Shown here: in pieces, positions 5,684 to 12,821 of the stretch | Numbering within the stretch: position 1 is the first letter of the stretch | Layout of the letters: each line of letters begins with the position of its first letter | From: Actinomycetota bacterium | GTDB taxonomy: Bacteria; Actinomycetota; Acidimicrobiia; Acidimicrobiales; JAHWKP01 | Length of the DNA: 12,857 bases | Direction: 5' to 3' | Assembly: GCA_019347775.1 (NCBI GenBank) | Contig: JAHWKP010000032.1 | Span: 1 to 12,857 of the forward strand | Program-made: the position numbers and the translations under genes | Notes under the pieces: model-generated | Databases searched by the model: none | What the model saw: the letters and a program-made list of their open reading frames with translations, nothing else | Told to the model about the DNA's origin: nothing

Positions 5684-6681
5684 CGACCCGAAGCTAGCCC
5701 CAAAAGGTCCTTGACGGCCTCCTTCTCCGAAACCAGTTCGGCCGCGGTGGCGTCGATGCGCGCCTGCGCCTCGGGGGTGTGCTTGAACCCCTCGATTACC
5801 GACCAGTCGCGTTTGCCCTTTGAGCGCAGCGGGAAGCTGAACACCAGGCCCTCGGGAATGCCGTACTCACCATTGCTGACAACGCCGTTCGAGAAACAGT
5901 CGCCCTTGGGCGTGGGTTCGAGCAAGGCACGAATCGAGTCGAAGGCTCCGTTGGCCGCCGACGCGGCCGACGAAGCACCGCGCGCCGCGATGACGGCAGC
6001 GCCCCTCTTCTGCACCTTCTCGATGAACTCTCCGCTCAACCACGCGTCGTCACCGATGACGTCGGGAGCCGGCTTGCCGTTGATCGTCGCGTTGGCAGCG
6101 TCGGGGTACTGGGTGGCGGAATGGTTGCCCCAGATGCAGAGATTGGCCACGTCGGCCACCTGGGCGCCGGCCTTTGATGCGAGGAGCGACTCGGCCCGGT
6201 TCTGGTCGAGCCGCGTCATCGCCAGCCAGCGGTCGCCGGGGACGTCGGGTGCGTGGCTGCGCGCGATCAGGGCGTTGGTGTTGCAGGGATTGCCGACGAC
6301 GATGATGCGGACGTCCTCGGAGGCCCCGTCGTTGATCGCCTGACCGACTGGCCCGAAGATGCCGCCGTTGGCCGTGAGCAGGTCGCCCCGCTCCATCCCC
6401 TCCTTGCGCGGTACCGACCCGATGAGCACTGCCCAGGAGACACCGTCGAAGGCGCTCTTGTAGTCCGAGGTGACGACCACGTCGTGCAGTAGCGGGAAGG
6501 CGCAGTCCTCGAGCTCCATGACCACGCCCTCGGCTCGCGGCAGCATCTGATCGAGGTCATGGAGGTGCAACTCGACCGGCTGGTCCGGCCCGAAGAGCTC
6601 GCCGGAGACGGCGCGGAAGATGAATCCGTAGGCGACGTTTCCGGTCGCGCCCGTTACCGCCAGCTTCAGCGGCGGCTTCAC
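5680..6681 (-). CDS. mdh: malate dehydrogenase (cytoplasmic type)
   Basis: Oxidises malate to oxaloacetate, with NAD+ expected as cofactor, in the TCA cycle. 333 residues from GTG 6681; this start overlaps the icd stop (GTGA, 4 nt). The Rossmann loop T-G-A-T-G-N-V-A-Y (10-18) is followed by V-M-E-L-E-D-C-A-F-P-L-L (54-65), a signature of the cytosolic MDH branch. Next come the substrate arginines in P-R-K-E-G-M-E-R (R92, R98), V-G-N-P-C-N-T-N (129-136), the L-D-Q-N-R motif with catalytic D159 and R162, and the catalytic histidine in W-G-N-H-S (H187). The second strand ends L-H-L-H-D-L-D, and its acidic residue fits NAD rather than NADP. It is co-transcribed with icd upstream and ogt downstream. 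Confidence 0.93.
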   Translation of the reverse strand: MKPPLKLAVTGATGNVAYGFIFRAVSGELFGPDQPVELHLHDLDQMLPRAEGVVMELEDCAFPLLHDVVVTSDYKSAFDGVSWAVLIGSVPRKEGMERGDLLTANGGIFGPVGQAINDGASEDVRIIVVGNPCNTNALIARSHAPDVPGDRWLAMTRLDQNRAESLLASKAGAQVADVANLCIWGNHSATQYPDAANATINGKPAPDVIGDDAWLSGEFIEKVQKRGAAVIAARGASSAASAANGAFDSIRALLEPTPKGDCFSNGVVSNGEYGIPEGLVFSFPLRSKGKRDWSVIEGFKHTPEAQARIDATAAELVSEKEAVKDLLGLASGR

Positions 6682-7874
6682 AGGTTCTCCACGACGGCGG
6701 CGGCGAACTCGGAGCACTTCACTTCTTTGGCCCCGTCCATCTGGCGGGCGAAGTCGTAGGTGACGATCTTCTCGGCGATGGTGGCCTCGAGGGCCTTGAC
6801 GATGTCGTCAGCCGCGTCCTTCCAGCCGAGGTGGTCGAACATCATCACGCCTGATAGCAGGAGCGACGAGGGGTTGACCTTGTCCTGGCCCGCGTACTTC
6901 GGCGCCGTGCCGTGGGTGGCCTCGAAGACCCCGTGGCCGGTGACGTAGTTGATATTGCCGCCCGGGGCGATCCCGATCCCGCCGACCTGGGCCGCGAGGG
7001 CATCGGAGAGATAGTCACCGTTGAGGTTGGTCGTCGCGATTACGTCGAAGTCTCCGGGCCGGGTCAGCACCTGTTGCAGCGTGATGTCGGCGATGTTGTC
7101 CTTCACGAGAATGCGGTCGCCGGGCTTTCCGCCACAGTCGTCCCAACCGACGGCGACGTCGGAGAACTCTTCCTTGACAAGCTCGTAGCCCCACTTCATG
7201 AAGGCGCCTTCGGTGAACTTCTGGATGTTGCCCTTGTGTACGAGCGTGACGCTCTGGCGCCCCCGCTCCACCGCGTACTTGATGGCGGCGCGGATGAGCC
7301 GTTTGGATCCCGTTATCGACACCGGCTTGATCCCGACGCCGGAATCGGCCCGGATTTCCCACCCGAAGTTCTCCTTGAGCAGGCCGATGAGCTTCTTCGC
7401 CTCGGGGGTGCCTTCCTCGACTTCGAGGCCGGCGTAGATGTCTTCGGTGTTCTCCCGGAAGATGACGATGTCGACCGCGGCCGGATCCTTAACCGGGGCG
7501 GGCACGCCCTGGAACCAGCGCACCGGGCGCAGGCACACGTAGAGGTCGAGGATCTGGCGGATGGCCACGTTGAGGCTGCGGATCCCGCCTCCCACCGGAG
7601 TGGTGAGCGGGCCCTTGATCCCGATGAGGTGGTCGCGGAAGGCCTGAATCGTCTCGTCAGGGAGCCAGCTGCCGGTCTCATCGAACGCCTTCTGTCCGGC
7701 GAGCACCTCCCTCCAGGCGACCTTACGCCCGTACTTGGCGGCACCGGCGTCGAGCACGGATTGCGCCGCGGGCCAGATATCGACTCCGGTCCCGTCGCCT
7801 CGGACGAAAGGGATTATCGGCTCGTCGGGTACTTGCAGCTGCCCTTGCGGGCCCATCGTGATCTTGTCGGCCAT
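6678..7874 (-). CDS. icd: isocitrate dehydrogenase, NADP-type (E. coli-like homodimeric family)
   Basis: Oxidative decarboxylation of isocitrate to 2-oxoglutarate, a TCA-cycle step and source of NADPH. 398 residues from ATG 7874, close to the usual roughly 416. The substrate loop G-G-G-I-R-S-L-N-V-A-I-R-Q includes S100, equivalent to E. coli S113. The metal-binding aspartates are in N-G-D-Y-L-S-D (D287, D291). NADP-specifying residues are all present: K326 and Y327 in H-G-T-A-P-K-Y-A-G, and Y373 and R377 in T-Y-D-F-A-R. It ends like the E. coli enzyme (K-C-S-E-F ... V-E-N-L). It starts 25 nt after metF and overlaps mdh by 4 nt. A TAGGCT hexamer 9 nt before the ATG might be an internal promoter. 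No AceK kinase gene is in the window. Confidence 0.95.
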   Translation of the reverse strand: MADKITMGPQGQLQVPDEPIIPFVRGDGTGVDIWPAAQSVLDAGAAKYGRKVAWREVLAGQKAFDETGSWLPDETIQAFRDHLIGIKGPLTTPVGGGIRSLNVAIRQILDLYVCLRPVRWFQGVPAPVKDPAAVDIVIFRENTEDIYAGLEVEEGTPEAKKLIGLLKENFGWEIRADSGVGIKPVSITGSKRLIRAAIKYAVERGRQSVTLVHKGNIQKFTEGAFMKWGYELVKEEFSDVAVGWDDCGGKPGDRILVKDNIADITLQQVLTRPGDFDVIATTNLNGDYLSDALAAQVGGIGIAPGGNINYVTGHGVFEATHGTAPKYAGQDKVNPSSLLLSGVMMFDHLGWKDAADDIVKALEATIAEKIVTYDFARQMDGAKEVKCSEFAAAVVENL

Positions 7875-7899
7875 AGGCAGCCGAGCCTAACTGCGGCCC

Positions 7900-8769
7900 C
7901 TACGGGTTCTGCCCGCCTCCAGGCGGCCAGACGGCACGCACGACCCGGAGTGCGGGCTTCGAGCGGTTGAGGGCATACAGATGGAGCCCCGGCGCGCCAC
8001 CGCGCAGAAGTTCCTCCGACAGAGTGGCCGCCACCTCTGCCCCGATCTCGGCGACCGCACGCGGGTCGTCGGCAACCGGGTCGAGCCGCTCGGAGAGCCA
8101 GTCGGGGAAGGCGGCGCCGTTCATAGCCGCCATGCGGCGGGCGCCGGCGACATTCACCAGCGGCATGACTCCGGGCAGGACCGGAGTCGTAACGCCGAGG
8201 GCATCGAGCTCGTCACGCATACGAAAATAAGGCTCGGTCTCGAAGAAGAACTGAGTGATACCGAAGTCGGCCATGTCCAGCTTGGCCGCGAGGTGGCGCC
8301 GATCCGACTCGCGGTCGGGCGACTTCGGATGGACCTCGGGGAAGGCCGCCACTCCGACGGAGAAGCCGCCGATCTCGCGAGCCAGCTCGATCAGCTCTGA
8401 CGCATAGGTGAACTCGCTCACTGCCGTCGCATCTTGCGGCGGGTCCCCACCCAGGGCGAGGACGTTCTGGATGCCTTCCTCCTTGTATTGCCGGAGTAGG
8501 TCCACCACTTCGGCGTGGGTGTGCCCGACGCAGGTCAGGTGGGGCATCGCGACCAGGCCGGTGTCTCGATGAATATGCCGCACAACGTCATGGGTCAGGT
8601 CCCGGGTCGAACCGCCGGCGCCGTAGGTGACGGAGACGAAAGCAGGCTCCGTCGGCGCCAGCCGCTGCAGGGTCTTTTCCAGGTCGCGCTGGGCCTGCTC
8701 GTCCTTGGGAGGAAAGAACTCGTAGGACAAGGTCGGACCCTGTGAGATCAGCTCTCCGATGCGCGCCAT
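7900..8769 (-). CDS. metF: 5,10-methylenetetrahydrofolate reductase
   Basis: An FAD enzyme that reduces methylene-THF to 5-methyl-THF for methionine synthesis; 289 residues, a normal bacterial length. ATG 8769 overlaps the stop codon of the upstream cyclase-ATPase gene (TGATG), which favours this start. Motifs in order: S-Y-E-F-F-P-P-K (15-22; E17 is the expected catalytic glutamate), F-V-S-V-T-Y-G-A-G-G-S-T-R-D, M-P-H-L-T-C-V-G, N-V-L-A-L-G-G-D-P-P (the usual R before G-D-P-P is G here), F-P-E-V-H-P, A-D-F-G-I-T-Q-F-F-F-E and V-L-P-G-V-M-P-L-V-N. No Shine-Dalgarno sequence is obvious, so translation probably depends on reinitiation after the upstream gene. It uses the product of folD, two genes upstream. 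Confidence 0.93.
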   Translation of the reverse strand: MARIGELISQGPTLSYEFFPPKDEQAQRDLEKTLQRLAPTEPAFVSVTYGAGGSTRDLTHDVVRHIHRDTGLVAMPHLTCVGHTHAEVVDLLRQYKEEGIQNVLALGGDPPQDATAVSEFTYASELIELAREIGGFSVGVAAFPEVHPKSPDRESDRRHLAAKLDMADFGITQFFFETEPYFRMRDELDALGVTTPVLPGVMPLVNVAGARRMAAMNGAAFPDWLSERLDPVADDPRAVAEIGAEVAATLSEELLRGGAPGLHLYALNRSKPALRVVRAVWPPGGGQNP

Positions 8770-11645
8770 CAGGTCAGGGTAGAGCCGGCGAGATCCTCGT
8801 CGAGGCGAGCGAGTAGGACGTCGCATTCCTCGATGCGGCGTGCCGCGCTGACTGGGCCGACGTCGACGTCGCCGAGCGCAACGAACTTCTGTCGCGCCTG
8901 GACGGCGAGTCGGTATGCCTCATCCCGATGGCCCGCGTCCAGGGCCGTACCGGCGCAGAGAGAGGTCGCAAAGGCGGCTCCCTTGGCCGTTCCGTCACGA
9001 AGGGTCACTTCGAGCAGCCGTCGACTGAGGTCGTATGCCACGGGCCACAGCGCATGCTCCCGTGCCCGATTGACGGCCGCTCCGACCTCGACGAGCTGGC
9101 TGACCGGCTCCCCGGCAAGCTCCATGAAGGCCCTGCTCACCATGGCATGGCACTTCTCGTGATCGCCTTGGCGGGCAGCAACTCTCGCCCAGTCCAACAG
9201 TGCTCGCGAGGACGCACTGGGGTCCCCCGCCTCGTCGGCCGCGGCATGCGCCGCCCGAAAGTGGGCCTCCGAGGAGCTGAATTCACCCGCCGACTCGAGG
9301 ACTCGGCCCAAGGAGATTTCAGCGAGCGCCAGGTTGTCGGGCCGCGAGCGACGTTCGGCCGCGGCGATCGCTCTCTCGAAGAGCTCCATGGCGCCGTCGA
9401 TGTCACCGCGCATCTCAGCGACCTGTCCGAGCCGCCAGAGACCATGCGCCTCGTCGCCAAACTTCTCCGAGAATTCGAGTGAGACCTTGAACCATGCTTC
9501 GGCCTCCGCTATGTCCTTCCGGTCGAGCGCGACGAGGCCCAGGTTGTTGGCGGCCGTCGCCGCCTCATGATCCCGTCCGGGTCGCACACGAGCCAGCTCG
9601 AACGCCTGCTCATTGTGAAAATGGGCGCAGTCGAGGTCTCCGCACCGCCATGCGCTAGAGGCGATGCGATTGTGCGCTTCCTCTTCGGCTTCGGGCCTGC
9701 CCAGCTTCCGGGCTAGCGCAAGCGCCTCCTCCCCGATACGGATGCCGTCGCGAAATTCCCACCTCGAAAAGCACAACCCGCCTTGGAGAAGAAGCAGCTC
9801 GAGTCTTCGCCACTCCTCCAGATTCTCCGTCGCCAATGCCCTGCTCACCCAGGTAGCAGCGATGGTCCAGCGACCAAGCTCGGCCCAAAGCGCCGCGATT
9901 CCTTGGACGGCCGGCGCCAGAGCATGTCGCTCGGTGCGCCACCGCCATTCGAGAGCCGCCTCCATGTCGGCTTGGCTCTCCAGAAGCTCGGCTCGTTGGG
10001 TCTGCGACAAAGCTCCTTCGGCCCTGAATCTCGCGACAACCCCGTCGCACCAGTCGGCCCGTAGATGTTCGATAGCAGGTCGCTCGCCCGAAAGATCGAG
10101 CAACTCGGCTGCGAATGCTCGGACGAGGTCGAGGAGTCGGTAACGACGGCCGATGGCCGTCGTCTCGACGGTAACCAGCGAGTGGTCGACGAGAGCGGCT
10201 AGTTCGAGGGCGGCGTCGGGAAGCTCGTCGCCGCAGATGGCCTCGACGGTGGCGAAATCGGCCGACGCTTCGAAGATGGCCAGTCGCCGCAGGAGGGTGG
10301 CTTCATCCGGCTTGAGGAGGTCATAACTCCACTCGATCGCTCCTCGAACAGTGCGATTAGCGGTCGGCTGAGCCGAGCCGTCCACCAGGGCAAGCCGGTC
10401 GCTCAACCGCTCGAGGATCTGGTCGGGATCGAGAATCTTCAACCGCGACGCTGCCAATTCGATCGCGAGCGGCAGGCCGTCGAGGCCCGTGCAGAGCCTC
10501 GCGATCGCCGCCGCGTTGGTTTGGTTCAATTCGAACGAGCGGTTGGCGGCCTTGCCGCGCTCGAGGAAGAGCTCGACCGCAGGCGCGGCGGCGATCTCGG
10601 TGAGCGGGTCTTCCGGGTTCGGGAGGCCGAGCGGGGGGACGCGGAATACGGCCTCGCCCGCAAGATCCAGGGGTTGCCGAGTGGTGGTCAGCACCTTCAG
10701 GGCCGGACACTTGGAGAGCAGATGATTCACCGACGCCGCCACCGAATCGATCACGTGCTCGCAGTTGTCCAACACCAGAAGCACCTCGCGAGTCGCGATC
10801 CAGTCGGCCGCTTCTCCGAGCGAATCATCGGTTCCTGGCGGGCCGCCGACCGCCGCCAGGATCGCGGCGGGCACCTGATCGGCGTGATGGATCGGCGCGA
10901 GTTCGGCGTACCAGACGCCACCGGGATGGCCCCCGGAAGCTTCGGCCGCGACCTGGAGGGCGAGGCGGGTCTTACCCGTTCCGCCGAGCGCCACGAGACT
11001 CACCAGCCGCTGATGGGACAGGAGACCCAGCACCTCGGACACCTCCTCGTCCCGCCCGATCAGCCGGGTCAGCTGCAGAGGAAGGTTGTTGCGCAGCGCG
11101 TCGAGGGTGGCGAGCGGACGAGACACATCCGGGATTTCGGGGTGCGAAACCCGGTAGATCGACTCTGGGGCCGAAAGGTCCTTCAAGCGATGGACGCCGA
11201 GATCGACCAATTCCACACCGGCCGGTGTCCGATCGCGAAGCAGGCCGACCGACACCTCCGACAGGAGAAGTTGGCCGCCGTGCCCCGCTGACCGCAGGCG
11301 GGCAGCACGGTTGACCGTGCGGCCGTAGTAGTCGCCATCGCGAAAGTCAGCCTCGCCGGTGTGCACCCCCATTCTCACGGTCAGCTCGCTGCCCGCCAGC
11401 GCCTTCAGGATGGCAATACCGGCTTTCACCGCGTCGCTCGCCGTTGTGAAGACGCAGAAGTGGCTGTCGCCCTCACCACGGGCCTTGACGACGACCCCCG
11501 AGTTCGCCGATACCGCCTTGCCCACGAGTCCGTCGAGGTGGGCGATAAACGCGCCTGTGCCCTCCGGGTCACGCTCCCACGCGGCGGTGGAGCCCTCCAC
11601 GTCGGTGAGCAGAAACGTGACCGTGCCGGTCGGGAGTGCCTTCAC
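8769..11645 (-). CDS. class III nucleotidyl cyclase - STAND (NB-ARC-like) ATPase - TPR signalling protein
   Basis: 958 residues from GTG 11645. The cyclase domain is at about 7-140: L-L-T-D-V-E-G-S-T with metal D15, R-G-E-G-D with D60, and D105, N112 and R116 in G-D-Y-Y-G-R-T-V-N-R-A-A-R. These positions match the catalytic set of class III cyclases. The usual substrate-specifying lysine is not at its normal spacing (R56 there, K54 two residues earlier), so activity and base choice are uncertain. A STAND ATPase follows at about 190-500: Walker A G-G-T-G-K-T-R (221-227), Walker B L-L-V-L-D-N (289-294), T-T-R-Q (321-324) and G-L-P-L-A-I-E-L-A-A-S-R-L (390-402). The rest, about 560-940, is helical TPR-like repeats (e.g. 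A-N-N-L-G-L-V-A-L). Relatives such as Rv0386 and Rv2488c end in a LuxR helix-turn-helix; none is visible here. It is cytoplasmic and coupled to metF by a TGATG overlap. Confidence 0.88.
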   Translation of the reverse strand: MKALPTGTVTFLLTDVEGSTAAWERDPEGTGAFIAHLDGLVGKAVSANSGVVVKARGEGDSHFCVFTTASDAVKAGIAILKALAGSELTVRMGVHTGEADFRDGDYYGRTVNRAARLRSAGHGGQLLLSEVSVGLLRDRTPAGVELVDLGVHRLKDLSAPESIYRVSHPEIPDVSRPLATLDALRNNLPLQLTRLIGRDEEVSEVLGLLSHQRLVSLVALGGTGKTRLALQVAAEASGGHPGGVWYAELAPIHHADQVPAAILAAVGGPPGTDDSLGEAADWIATREVLLVLDNCEHVIDSVAASVNHLLSKCPALKVLTTTRQPLDLAGEAVFRVPPLGLPNPEDPLTEIAAAPAVELFLERGKAANRSFELNQTNAAAIARLCTGLDGLPLAIELAASRLKILDPDQILERLSDRLALVDGSAQPTANRTVRGAIEWSYDLLKPDEATLLRRLAIFEASADFATVEAICGDELPDAALELAALVDHSLVTVETTAIGRRYRLLDLVRAFAAELLDLSGERPAIEHLRADWCDGVVARFRAEGALSQTQRAELLESQADMEAALEWRWRTERHALAPAVQGIAALWAELGRWTIAATWVSRALATENLEEWRRLELLLLQGGLCFSRWEFRDGIRIGEEALALARKLGRPEAEEEAHNRIASSAWRCGDLDCAHFHNEQAFELARVRPGRDHEAATAANNLGLVALDRKDIAEAEAWFKVSLEFSEKFGDEAHGLWRLGQVAEMRGDIDGAMELFERAIAAAERRSRPDNLALAEISLGRVLESAGEFSSSEAHFRAAHAAADEAGDPSASSRALLDWARVAARQGDHEKCHAMVSRAFMELAGEPVSQLVEVGAAVNRAREHALWPVAYDLSRRLLEVTLRDGTAKGAAFATSLCAGTALDAGHRDEAYRLAVQARQKFVALGDVDVGPVSAARRIEECDVLLARLDEDLAGSTLT

Positions 11646-11652
11646 TGCATGC

Positions 11653-11658
11653 AGGATA
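11653..11658 (-). promoter_or_regulatory. -10 element for a leaderless cyclase-ATPase mRNA
   Basis: On the minus strand TATCCT (TANNNT) ends exactly 7 nt before GTG 11645, and there is no Shine-Dalgarno sequence. It sits in the 34-nt gap after the folD stop codon. The regulator and the genes after it can therefore be transcribed separately from folD. No good -35 is visible. This also supports GTG 11645 over a longer frame that would overlap folD. Confidence 0.5.
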
Positions 11659-11679
11659 CGAGCCGGCCCCGTCCGCGGT

Positions 11680-12534
11680 TCAGCCGAGGGCCCGTTCGGC
11701 AGCCTCCACGCAGTTGCGCATGAGCATGGCAAGGGTGGTGGGTCCGACGCCGCCGACCCGCGGTGTGATCCAGCCCGCGACCTCCTCGCACGACTCGTCT
11801 ACATCCGGAAGCACCCTTCTGCCCTTGTACTGAGCACCGGCACCCACCACTACGCCGCCGGGTCGGATGTGTTCGGGCTGGATGATGCCGGGCGAGCCCG
11901 CAGCCGCGACGACGATGTCGGCCCTCTTGGTGTATTCGGCCCAGTCCGGGACTCCGGTGTGGACGACTGTGACCGCGGCGTTCGCAGTGGGCCGCTTCTG
12001 CGACAGCAACAGCGCCAGGGGCCGACCCAACGTGATTCCCCGTCCCATGATCACGACGCTTCGCCCCGCTACCGGGACTTCGTAATGCGCCAGCAGCGCC
12101 TCGATGCCGGCGGGGGTGCACGACACCGGGCCGGGCAATCCGAGGGCCAGTCGGCCGATATTTACGGGATGGAGGCCGTCGACGTCCTTGTCAGGATCCA
12201 GCAGCAGCAGGGCCTTCCAGTAGTCGATCTGCGGCGGCGGAGGGTACTGGAACAGCACGGCGTCAATGTCGTGATCGTCGTTGAACCGCCGGATCACGGT
12301 CTCCACGTCGTCTTGGGTGGCGTCCTGCGGAAGCTGCTCGTGGGTCGACGTGATGCCGAGGTCGGCACACAGCTCCCGTTTCATGCGGATGTAGCTGGCC
12401 GAGTCGGGGTTGTCACCAACCAGCAGGGTGGCCAGGTTCGGTGGCCGCCCTTTGTCGGCGAGCACCTTTATGCGGCCGCGTAGATCCTCCAGGACCGCGT
12501 CCCTGACCGGGACGCCCGACATGATCACCGCCAC
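11680..12534 (-). CDS. folD: bifunctional methylene-THF dehydrogenase / methenyl-THF cyclohydrolase, variant
   Basis: Interconverts methylene-, methenyl- and 10-formyl-THF with NADP+ or NAD+ in one-carbon metabolism. 284 residues from GTG 12534, chosen for a GGAGG (12542-12546) 7 nt upstream. Catalytic K52 (Y-I-R-M-K), Q96 and D119 (K-D-V-D-G) have the same 44- and 23-residue spacing as E. coli K54/Q98/D121. It also has C-T-P-A-G (139-143) and G-V-G-P-T-T-L-A-M-L (263-272). Two departures stand out. The Q-L-P-L-P loop is Q-Y-P-P-P-P here (96-101), and the cofactor loop is M-G-R-G-I-T-L-G instead of the usual G-R-S-x-x-V-G. It is first in the minus-strand run and is separated from the next gene by 34 nt containing a promoter. 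The same departures may change cofactor preference. Confidence 0.9.
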   Translation of the reverse strand: MAVIMSGVPVRDAVLEDLRGRIKVLADKGRPPNLATLLVGDNPDSASYIRMKRELCADLGITSTHEQLPQDATQDDVETVIRRFNDDHDIDAVLFQYPPPPQIDYWKALLLLDPDKDVDGLHPVNIGRLALGLPGPVSCTPAGIEALLAHYEVPVAGRSVVIMGRGITLGRPLALLLSQKRPTANAAVTVVHTGVPDWAEYTKRADIVVAAAGSPGIIQPEHIRPGGVVVGAGAQYKGRRVLPDVDESCEEVAGWITPRVGGVGPTTLAMLMRNCVEAAERALG

Positions 12535-12541
12535 GTGGACG

Positions 12542-12546
12542 CCTCC
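12542..12546 (-). promoter_or_regulatory. folD ribosome binding site
   Basis: GGAGG on the minus strand lies 7 nt before GTG 12534. It decides between this start and ATG 12522 four codons later, and it contrasts with the leaderless starts nearby. Confidence 0.75.
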
Positions 12547-12576
12547 GTAACTGTTCCTATCCCCCGGCAAGCACGC

Positions 12577-12635
12577 GCGCGGTGGGGGTTGGGGGTCCCC
12601 CACCGCACAGCGATGAGCGCTTGCGCGAAGAGCCA
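12577..12635 (-). repeat. dispersed repeat, copy C (full form with hairpin) upstream of folD
   Basis: Read on the minus strand it begins TGGCTCTTCGC (12635-12625) and has GCTCATCGC (12618-12610). A hairpin follows, GCGGTGGGGG paired with CCCCCACCGC (12606-12597 and 12588-12579, 8-nt loop), then CGCG. This matches copy B block for block. The spacer between the first two blocks differs in sequence. The hairpin stem is 1 bp longer in C than in B and stays complementary. It lies in folD sense orientation, about 45-100 nt before the start codon, so it may be in the folD leader. Confidence 0.75.
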
Positions 12636-12640
12636 GCAAT

Positions 12641-12661
12641 GTCGCGCGCTGAACGCGCGAC
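12641..12661. repeat. 8-bp perfect inverted repeat
   Basis: GTCGCGCG and CGCGCGAC surround a 5-nt loop (CTGAA), giving a very stable hairpin next to repeat copy C. It could be a terminator for a gene reading in from the right or part of a structured leader. No U-run is visible. Confidence 0.5.
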
Positions 12662-12665
12662 GCGC

Positions 12666-12697
12666 GTTGGGGCAGGTCCACGCGTCTTTTCCCCAAC
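12666..12697. repeat. 7-bp inverted repeat GTTGGGG/CCCCAAC
   Basis: The arms are at 12666-12672 and 12691-12697 with an 18-nt loop. CAGG (12673-12676) just inside the left arm and CCTG (12696-12699) at the right arm give an alternative pairing. It lies immediately upstream of the plus-strand promoter, so it could be an operator or DNA cruciform site. Confidence 0.35.
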
Positions 12698-12701
12698 CTG
12701 T

Positions 12702-12729
12702 TTGACCTTTCGGGCTTCGGTGCTACCGT
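12702..12729 (+). promoter_or_regulatory. sigma70-like promoter reading out of the window
   Basis: TTGACC (12702-12707) and TACCGT (12724-12729) are separated by 16 nt, a good match to housekeeping actinobacterial promoters. Transcription would start near 12736 and run rightwards. The gene it serves is beyond the window. Confidence 0.55.
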
Positions 12730-12747
12730 CCGAAACCTCAGCCTCCT

Positions 12748-12793
12748 CCAGACGAGTCCGGCCGGGTCCTTCGACCGCGGCAAGGTCGTCTGG
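12748..12793 (+). promoter_or_regulatory. structured leader hairpin downstream of the promoter
   Basis: CCAGACGA (12748-12755) pairs perfectly with TCGTCTGG (12786-12793). Inside it, GGTC-CTTC-GACC (12765-12776) forms a second small stem-loop. It begins about a dozen nucleotides after the predicted transcription start, so it would be part of the 5' leader of the off-window gene. I do not match it to a known riboswitch or attenuator. Confidence 0.4.
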
Positions 12794-12821
12794 AAGGGGG
12801 CTGTTGTCGGTTTCGGAGTAG

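Noticed and set aside
5252..7970. Long plus-strand frames of several hundred codons opposite ogt, mdh and icd
   Set aside because: They are antisense shadows typical of high-GC genes; the minus strand encodes complete, motif-rich enzymes here.
11646..11732. Longer start for the cyclase-ATPase overlapping the end of folD
   Set aside because: The extra residues are unlike the family, and a -10 box lies 7 nt before GTG 11645.
10521..12483. Long plus-strand frames opposite the cyclase-ATPase and folD
   Set aside because: No domain pattern is visible, and the opposite strand is clearly coding across the whole stretch.
12535..12640. Tetrahydrofolate riboswitch upstream of folD
   Set aside because: The conserved element here also occurs beside a tRNA with no folate gene, and it does not match the THF riboswitch consensus that I know.
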